Notes under the pieces: generated by a model
The model's input: the letters and a program-made list of their open reading frames with translations, nothing else
Databases searched by the model: none
Told to the model about the DNA's origin: nothing
In this document: positions 58,746 through 64,000 of the stretch, piece after piece
Layout: every line of letters begins with the position of its first letter
How positions within the stretch are numbered: the stretch's first letter is position 1
Position numbers and translations under genes: made by a program
Assembly (NCBI RefSeq): GCF_001514285.1
Contig: NZ_KQ949036.1
Span: 184,881-248,880 of the forward strand
Direction: 5' to 3'
Origin: Streptomyces sp. DSM 15324
GTDB taxonomy: Bacteria > Actinomycetota > Actinomycetes > Streptomycetales > Streptomycetaceae
Length of the DNA stretch: 64,000 nucleotides

Positions 58746-60683
58746 TTGTCCGCACCACCCCTGAAGAAACCCACCGTCACCGAGCGTGAGGCACGCCAGG
58801 TGGCGGAGGCCGCCCGGGAACAGGACTGGCGCAAGCCCAGCTTCGCCAAGGAACTGTTCCTGGGCCGGTTCCGGCTGGACCTGATCCACCCCCATCCGCT
58901 CCCCACCGACGAGGCCGTCCGGCGCGGCGAGCAGTTCCTCACCAAGCTCCGCGCGTTCTGCGAGACGCGGATCGACGGGGCGCTGATCGAGCGCGAGGCC
59001 CGGATCCCCGACGAGGTCGTCAGCGGCCTCAAGGAACTCGGCGCCCTCGGCATGAAGATCGACCCCAAGTACGGCGGTCTCGGCCTCACCCAGGTGTACT
59101 ACAACAAGGCGCTGGCCCTGGTCGGCTCGGCCAGCCCCGCCGTCGGCGTGCTGCTCTCGGCCCACCAGTCGATCGGCGCCCCGCAGCCGCTGAAGATGTT
59201 CGGCACCCCCGAGCAGAAGCAGGCCTTCCTGCCGCGCTGCGCCACCACGGCGATCAGCGCCTTCCTGCTCACCGAGCCGGACGTCGGCTCCGACCCGGCC
59301 CGCCTCGCCACCAGCGCGGTGCCCGACGGCGACGACTACGTCCTCGACGGCGTCAAGCTGTGGACGACCAACGGCGTCGTCGCCGACCTCCTGGTCGTGA
59401 TGGCCCGCGTCCCGAAGAGCGAGGGCCACCCCGGCGGCATCTCCGCCTTCGTCGTGGAGAGCGACTCGCCCGGCATCACCGTGGAGAACCGCAACGCGTT
59501 CATGGGCCTGCGCGGCATCGAGAACGGCGTCACCCGCTTCCACCGGGTCCGCGTCCCCGCCGCGAACCGCATCGGCCCCGAGGGCTCCGGCCTCAAGATC
59601 GCCCTCACCACCCTCAACACCGGCCGGCTCTCCCTGCCCGCGTCCTGCGTCGCCGCCGGCAAGTGGTCGCTGAAGATCGCCCGCGAGTGGTCCACCGCCC
59701 GCGAGCAGTGGGGCAAGCCGATCGCCGACCACGAGGCCGTCGGCTCGAAGATCAGCTTCATCGCCGCCACCACCTTCGCCCTGGAGGCGGTTCTCGACCT
59801 GTCGTCCCAGATGGCCGACGAGGACCGCAACGACATCCGCATCGAGGGCGCGCTGGCCAAGCTCTTCGCCTCCGAGATGGGCTGGCGGATGGCCGACGAA
59901 CTCATCCAGATCCGCGGCGGCCGCGGCTTCGAGACGGCCGACTCGCTCAGGGCCCGCGGCGAACGGGCGGTCCCCGCCGAACAGCTCCTGCGCGACCTGC
60001 GCATCAACCGCATCTTCGAGGGCTCCACCGAGATCATGCACCTCCTCATCGCCCGCGAGGCCGTCGACGCCCACCTCTCCGTCGCCGGCGACCTCATCGA
60101 CCCCGAGAAGTCCCTCCAGGACAAGGCCAGGGCGGGCGCCAACGCCGGCGTCTTCTACGCCAAGTGGCTCCCGAAGCTGGTCGCCGGACCGGGCCAGCTG
60201 CCGTCGTCGTACACCGGCTTCAAGTACGGCGGCGTCGACCTCTCCGCGCATCTGCGGTTCGTCGAACGGCACGCCCGCAAGCTCGCCCGCTCCACCTTCT
60301 ACGCCATGTCCCGCTGGCAGGGCCGGATGGAGACCAAGCAGGGCTTCCTCGGCCGGATCGTCGACATCGGCGCGGAACTCTTCGCGATGAGCGCGGCCTG
60401 CGTGCGCGCCGAACTGCTGCGCACCCGCGGCGAACACGGCCGGGAGGCCTACCGCCTGGCCGACGCCTTCTGCCGCCAGTCCCGGCTGCGCGTCGACGAC
60501 CTCTTCACCCGCCTGTGGAGCAACACCGACGACGTCGACCGCAAGGTCGTCAAGGACGTCCTCGCGGGCGCCCACACCTGGCTGGAGGAGGGTGTGATCG
60601 ACCCCTCGGGCGACGGCCCGTGGATCGCCGACACCACACCGGGACCCAGCGAACGGGAGAACGTCCACCGCCGCATCCCGTGA
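58746..60683 (+). CDS. Acyl-CoA dehydrogenase
   Basis: A 645-residue acyl-CoA dehydrogenase with a long C-terminal extension. The core shows SAHQSIGAPQPLKMFG, FLLTEPDVGSDPARL, LTTLNTGRLSLPA, and ELIQIRGGRGFETADSLRA with the FEGSTEIMHLLI flavin-binding end. Residues about 460-640 form an extra helical domain as in very-long-chain enzymes. It would catalyse the first oxidation of fatty acid beta-oxidation with FAD. TTG 58746 is used since GAGG precedes it by 8 nt; GTG 58737 is an alternative. A strong hairpin follows. Confidence 0.87.
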   Translation: MSAPPLKKPTVTEREARQVAEAAREQDWRKPSFAKELFLGRFRLDLIHPHPLPTDEAVRRGEQFLTKLRAFCETRIDGALIEREARIPDEVVSGLKELGALGMKIDPKYGGLGLTQVYYNKALALVGSASPAVGVLLSAHQSIGAPQPLKMFGTPEQKQAFLPRCATTAISAFLLTEPDVGSDPARLATSAVPDGDDYVLDGVKLWTTNGVVADLLVVMARVPKSEGHPGGISAFVVESDSPGITVENRNAFMGLRGIENGVTRFHRVRVPAANRIGPEGSGLKIALTTLNTGRLSLPASCVAAGKWSLKIAREWSTAREQWGKPIADHEAVGSKISFIAATTFALEAVLDLSSQMADEDRNDIRIEGALAKLFASEMGWRMADELIQIRGGRGFETADSLRARGERAVPAEQLLRDLRINRIFEGSTEIMHLLIAREAVDAHLSVAGDLIDPEKSLQDKARAGANAGVFYAKWLPKLVAGPGQLPSSYTGFKYGGVDLSAHLRFVERHARKLARSTFYAMSRWQGRMETKQGFLGRIVDIGAELFAMSAACVRAELLRTRGEHGREAYRLADAFCRQSRLRVDDLFTRLWSNTDDVDRKVVKDVLAGAHTWLEEGVIDPSGDGPWIADTTPGPSERENVHRRIP

Positions 60684-60694
60684 CGGACCCGGAG

Positions 60695-60732
60695 CCCGGA
60701 CGGCCGGCCGCCCACGCGGCCGGTCGTCCGGG
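60695..60732 (+). terminator. Hairpin terminator after the acyl-CoA dehydrogenase gene
   Basis: A 17-bp stem with one G-T pair (60695-60711 with 60716-60732) and a 4-nt loop, 12 bp after the stop codon. Confidence 0.85.
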
Positions 60733-60810
60733 TCGTCCTGGTGTGCGGACACCGTCCGGTCCCGGTGACCCATGGGCCTGACGGATCGCGGGCCAGGCAA
60801 CAATGGGGGG

Positions 60811-62064
60811 ATGAGCGTTCCAGCCCCCCTCGCCGACCCTCATCTCGTCTACGACCCCGTCGCGGGCGACGGCCCCAAGGACGTGGTGATCCTCGGCGCC
60901 ACCGGATCGATCGGCACCCAGGCCGTCGACCTCGTGCTGCGCAACCCCGACCGGTTCCGGGTCACCGGCCTGTCCGCCAACGGCGGCCGGGTCGCCCTCC
61001 TGGCCGAGCAGGCCCGCCGGCTGCGGGTGCGGACCGTCGCGGTCGCCCGCGAGGACGCCGTCCCCGCCCTGCGCGAGGCGCTCGCCGCCGCGTACGGTGC
61101 CTCGGAGCCACTCCCCGAGATCCTCGCGGGACCGGACGCCGCCACGCTTCTCGCCGCCTCCGACTGCCACACCGTCCTCAACGGCATCACGGGCTCCATC
61201 GGCCTCGCGCCCACCCTCGCCGCCCTGGAGGCGGGCCGCACCCTCGCGCTCGCCAACAAGGAGTCGCTCATCGTCGGCGGCCCGCTGGTCAAGGCGCTCG
61301 CCAAGCCCGGCCAGATCATCCCGGTCGACTCCGAGCACGCCGCCCTCTTCCAGGCCCTCGCCGCCGGCACCCGCGCCGACGTCCGCAAGCTGGTCGTCAC
61401 CGCCTCCGGCGGTCCCTTCCGCGGCCGCACCCGGGCCGAGCTGGCGCACGTCACCGTCCAGGACGCCCTCGCCCACCCCACCTGGTCGATGGGCCCGGTC
61501 ATCACGATCAACTCCGCGACCCTCGTCAACAAGGGACTGGAGGTCATCGAGGCCCACCTCCTCTACGACATTCCCTTCTCGCGGATTGAGGTGGTCGTGC
61601 ACCCGCAGTCGTATGTCCACTCGATGGTTGAGTTCACGGACGGATCCACACTGGCCCAGGCGACGCCCCCCGACATGCGCGGGCCCATCGCCATCGGCCT
61701 CGGCTGGCCGCAGCGCGTCCCCGACGCCGCGCCCGCCTTCGACTGGAGCACGGCGTCGACCTGGGAGTTCTTCCCGCTCGACAACGAGGCCTTCCCCTCG
61801 GTGAACCTCGCCCGGCACGTGGGCGAGCTCGCCGGGACGGCCCCGGCGGTGTTCAATGCCGCCAACGAGGAGTGTGTGGAGGCCTTCCGCACCGGCGCAC
61901 TGCCGTTCAACGGGATCATGGAGACCGTGACCAGGGTCGTCGAGGAACACGGCACCCCGGCCACGGGAACTTCACTCACCGTGTCGGACGTCCTCGAAGC
62001 GGAGACCTGGGCACGCGCCCGGGCACAGGAACTGACGGCGCAGACGGCGGAGGCCCGTGCATGA
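60811..62064 (+). CDS. dxr: 1-deoxy-D-xylulose 5-phosphate reductoisomerase
   Basis: A 417-residue enzyme converting DXP to 2-C-methylerythritol 4-phosphate with NADPH, the second step of the MEP isoprenoid pathway. Motifs: GATGSIG (residues 29-35) for NADPH, ALANKESLIVGG, PVDSEHAALFQ with metal-binding Asp and Glu, ASGGPFRGR, and VEVVVHPQSYVHSMVEF-type sequence. ATG 60811 is chosen because the MSVPAPLADPHLVYDP-type leader is short and GGGGGG precedes the ATG directly. The stop overlaps the rseP start (ATGA). Dxr, RseP and IspG genes are adjacent in many actinomycetes. Confidence 0.97.
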   Translation: MSVPAPLADPHLVYDPVAGDGPKDVVILGATGSIGTQAVDLVLRNPDRFRVTGLSANGGRVALLAEQARRLRVRTVAVAREDAVPALREALAAAYGASEPLPEILAGPDAATLLAASDCHTVLNGITGSIGLAPTLAALEAGRTLALANKESLIVGGPLVKALAKPGQIIPVDSEHAALFQALAAGTRADVRKLVVTASGGPFRGRTRAELAHVTVQDALAHPTWSMGPVITINSATLVNKGLEVIEAHLLYDIPFSRIEVVVHPQSYVHSMVEFTDGSTLAQATPPDMRGPIAIGLGWPQRVPDAAPAFDWSTASTWEFFPLDNEAFPSVNLARHVGELAGTAPAVFNAANEECVEAFRTGALPFNGIMETVTRVVEEHGTPATGTSLTVSDVLEAETWARARAQELTAQTAEARA

Positions 62065-63365
62065 CGACCCTGATGTTCATCCTCGGGATTCTGGTCTTCT
62101 TCGTGGGCCTGCTCTTCTCGATCGCCTGGCACGAGCTGGGCCACCTGTCCACGGCGAAGATGTTCGGCATCCGCGTGCCCCAGTACATGGTCGGCTTCGG
62201 CCCGACCCTCTGGTCGCGCCGGAAGGGCGACACCGAGTACGGCATCAAGGCCATCCCGCTCGGCGGCTACATCCGCATGATCGGCATGTTCCCGCCCGGT
62301 GAGGACGGCCGGGTCACCGCCCGCTCCACCTCGCCCTGGCGCGGCATGATCGAGGACGCCCGCTCGGCCGCCTTCGAGGAGCTCCAGCCCGGCGACGAGC
62401 AGCGCATGTTCTACACGCGCAAGCCGTGGAAGCGCGTCATCGTCATGTTCGCCGGCCCCTTCATGAACCTGATCCTCGCGGTCGGCCTGTTCCTCACCGT
62501 GCTCATGGGCTTCGGCATCCAGCAGGAGACCACCAACGTCGCCTCCGTCTCGCCCTGCGTCATCGCGCAGAGCGAGAACCGCGACACCTGCAAGAGCACC
62601 GACAAGCCCTCCCCGGCCGAGGCGGCGGGACTGAAGAAGGGCGACAAGATCGTCTCCTTCGACGGCGTCTCCACCGCCAAGTGGGACACGCTCTCCGACC
62701 TCATCCGCGACAGCGCCGGCAAGACCGTGGCGATCGTCGTCGAACGCGGCGGCAAGGACGTCACCCTGCACGCCACCATCGCCACCAACCAGGTCGCGAA
62801 GAAGGACTCCAGCGGTGCCTACGTCCAGGGCCAGTACGTCAAGGCCGGCTTCCTCGGCTTCAGCGCCGCCACCGGCGTCGTCAAGCAGGACTTCGGCGAC
62901 TCCGTGACCTGGATGACCGACCACGTCGGCGACGCGGTCGACTCCCTCGTCGCCCTGCCCGGCAAGATCCCCGCCCTGTGGAACGCGACCTTCGGCGACG
63001 CCCCCCGCGAGCCCGACTCCCCGATGGGCATCGTCGGCGCGGCCCGCGTCACCGGTGAGATCGCCACCCTGGACATCCCCGCCTCGCAGCAACTGGCGAT
63101 GGCCGTGTTCGTGGTCGCCGGCTTCAACCTCTCCCTGTTCCTGTTCAACATGCTCCCGCTGCTCCCGCTCGACGGCGGGCACATCGCGGGCGCCCTGTGG
63201 GAGTCGCTGCGCCGCACCGTGGCGCGCGTGCTGCGCCGCCCGGACCCGGGCCCGTTCGACGTGGCGAAGCTGATGCCCGTGGCGTACGTGGTGGCCGGCA
63301 TCTTCGTCTGCTTCACGATCCTGGTGCTGATCGCGGACGTCGTTAACCCGGTGCGCATCTCCTAG
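62061..63365 (+). CDS. rseP: Site-2 intramembrane metalloprotease (RseP/Rip-type)
   Basis: A 434-residue M50 family protease. The zinc motif HELGH is at residues 24-28 in the first helix. A PDZ domain follows (EAAGLKKGDKIVSFDGVSTA, about residues 195-275), and the second active-site motif NMLPLLPLDGGH holds the third zinc ligand Asp371. Such proteins cleave membrane anti-sigma factors and other transmembrane substrates. Coupled to dxr by ATGA; ispG is separated by 172 bp and a hairpin. In mycobacteria this protein is called Rip1. Confidence 0.93.
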   Translation: MTTLMFILGILVFFVGLLFSIAWHELGHLSTAKMFGIRVPQYMVGFGPTLWSRRKGDTEYGIKAIPLGGYIRMIGMFPPGEDGRVTARSTSPWRGMIEDARSAAFEELQPGDEQRMFYTRKPWKRVIVMFAGPFMNLILAVGLFLTVLMGFGIQQETTNVASVSPCVIAQSENRDTCKSTDKPSPAEAAGLKKGDKIVSFDGVSTAKWDTLSDLIRDSAGKTVAIVVERGGKDVTLHATIATNQVAKKDSSGAYVQGQYVKAGFLGFSAATGVVKQDFGDSVTWMTDHVGDAVDSLVALPGKIPALWNATFGDAPREPDSPMGIVGAARVTGEIATLDIPASQQLAMAVFVVAGFNLSLFLFNMLPLLPLDGGHIAGALWESLRRTVARVLRRPDPGPFDVAKLMPVAYVVAGIFVCFTILVLIADVVNPVRIS

Positions 63366-63380
63366 CCGGCATCCGTTCGC

Positions 63381-63411
63381 GGCGGCCCGGGACCCTGTGT
63401 CCCGGGCCGCC
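63381..63411 (+). terminator. Hairpin terminator after rseP
   Basis: A 13-bp stem (63381-63393 with 63399-63411) with a 5-nt loop and a trailing TT, 15 bp after the rseP stop. It separates dxr-rseP from ispG. Confidence 0.8.
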
Positions 63412-63537
63412 TTCCATCGAGTGGGTTTGGCGGCCCGGGATGTGCTCGCGCCCGGGCCCGTGCCGTAATCTCACAACCTGGAAACCCGCCATCGACGGGA
63501 CCTGGACCTTGATCCACGACTTGGGGTTGCACAGCAG

Positions 63538-64000
63538 ATGACTGCGATTTCTCTCGGCATGCCGTCCGTTCCGACCAGGGTTGCCGAGCGCCGGAAGAGC
63601 CGGCAGATCCAGGTGGGCTCGGTCGCGGTGGGCGGTGACGCCCCGGTCTCGGTCCAGTCCATGACGACGACGCGTACGTCGGACATCGGTGCGACGCTCC
63701 AGCAGATCGCCGAGCTGACCGCGTCGGGCTGCCAGATCGTCCGGGTGGCCTGCCCCACCCAGGACGACGCCGACGCGCTGGCGACGATCGCGCGGAAGTC
63801 GCAGATCCCGGTGATCGCGGACATCCACTTCCAGCCGAAGTACGTGTTCGCGGCGATCGAGGCGGGCTGTGCCGCGGTGCGGGTGAACCCGGGCAACATC
63901 AAGCAGTTCGACGACAAGGTGCGCGAGATCGCCAGGGCGGCGAAGGACCACGGCACCCCGATCCGCATCGGCGTCAACGCGGGCTCGCTGGACCGCCGCC
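63538..64000 (+). CDS. ispG: 4-hydroxy-3-methylbut-2-enyl diphosphate synthase, 3' end beyond window
   Basis: The first 154 residues of IspG (GcpE), an iron-sulfur enzyme making HMBPP from MEcPP in the MEP pathway. The TIM-barrel start is clear: SVQSMTTTRTSDIGATLQQI, GCQIVRVACPTQDDADAL, VIADIHFQPKYVFAAIEAG, AAVRVNPGNIK and RIGVNAGSLD. The cysteine ligands of the 4Fe-4S cluster lie beyond the right edge. ATG 63538 has no strong Shine-Dalgarno. Following dxr and rseP, it supports a conserved gene order. Confidence 0.97.
   Translation, partial: MTAISLGMPSVPTRVAERRKSRQIQVGSVAVGGDAPVSVQSMTTTRTSDIGATLQQIAELTASGCQIVRVACPTQDDADALATIARKSQIPVIADIHFQPKYVFAAIEAGCAAVRVNPGNIKQFDDKVREIARAAKDHGTPIRIGVNAGSLDRR

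Noticed and set aside
60799..60811. Leaderless start of dxr
   Set aside because: AACAAT before the ATG is a poor -10 match and GGGGGG could serve as a ribosome-binding site, so the case is undecided.
1..64000. tRNA, rRNA, prophage or secondary-metabolite genes
   Set aside because: Reading both strands showed no tRNA-like TTCRANYC arm with acceptor pairing, no rRNA, no phage structural genes and no PKS, NRPS or terpene synthase genes.

Overview
The window is a chromosomal segment of a Streptomyces-type actinomycete. GC content is very high with strong third-position GC bias, many starts are GTG or TTG, genes often overlap by four bases, leucine TTA codons are almost absent, and carbohydrate ABC transporters lack their own ATPase. 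The right end carries the isoprenoid and site-2-protease order dxr - rseP - ispG, which is typical of the genus. I saw no rRNA, tRNA, CRISPR array, prophage or secondary-metabolite cluster.

Layout. (1) 1-7.9 kb: the 3' end of a YqfO/CutA-like protein gene, then an amino-acid module. An APC permease, HAD phosphatase, cyclase-family hydrolase and Lrp/AsnC regulator lie on the plus strand. A short homoserine dehydrogenase, an aldehyde dehydrogenase and the stub of an aspartase/fumarase lie on the minus strand, with an IclR regulator diverging. Read together, the enzymes suggest homoserine breakdown through aspartate semialdehyde to aspartate. (2) 8-12 kb: a YceI protein, an orphan sugar-binding lipoprotein, and a coupled operon of sortase substrate-like protein, class F sortase, ECF sigma factor and probable anti-sigma protein. 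(3) 12-16 kb: an unrecognised three-gene operon (two-helix membrane protein, cupin-like protein, inositol-monophosphatase-family enzyme) converging on an ion/anion transporter. (4) 16-21.8 kb: one giant gene with TIR, degenerate metallophosphoesterase, nuclease-like, NACHT ATPase, pentapeptide and about 15 WD40 units. It has the build of an NLR-like anti-phage sensor and is the best candidate here for a poorly described system. (5) 22-25.6 kb: glycerophosphodiesterase, adenosine deaminase, a DUF4190-like membrane protein and a NADAR protein.

(6) 25.7-42.4 kb: polyamine and GABA use. It holds an aminobutyraldehyde dehydrogenase, a complete PotD-A-B-C importer, a PuuB-like oxidase, a PucR regulator, GabT and a second aldehyde dehydrogenase, with a VirD4/TraG-like ATPase and a PAP2 phosphatase among them. 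The route imports putrescine, oxidises it to GABA, then transaminates and oxidises that to succinate.

(7) 42.4-58.4 kb: a xyloglucan utilisation locus. It has GH3 beta-glucosidase, an oligosaccharide importer, a wrecked GH74 xyloglucanase with an IS remnant, GH42 beta-galactosidase, GH95 alpha-fucosidase, secreted GH12 endo-glucanase, GH31 alpha-xylosidase and a LacI regulator. Four copies of a 14-bp palindrome sit at the GH3, importer and lacI promoters and define the likely LacI operators. The importer binding-protein gene has a TTA codon, so uptake may depend on the developmental tRNA bldA. (8) 58.7-64 kb: acyl-CoA dehydrogenase, then dxr, rseP and the start of ispG.
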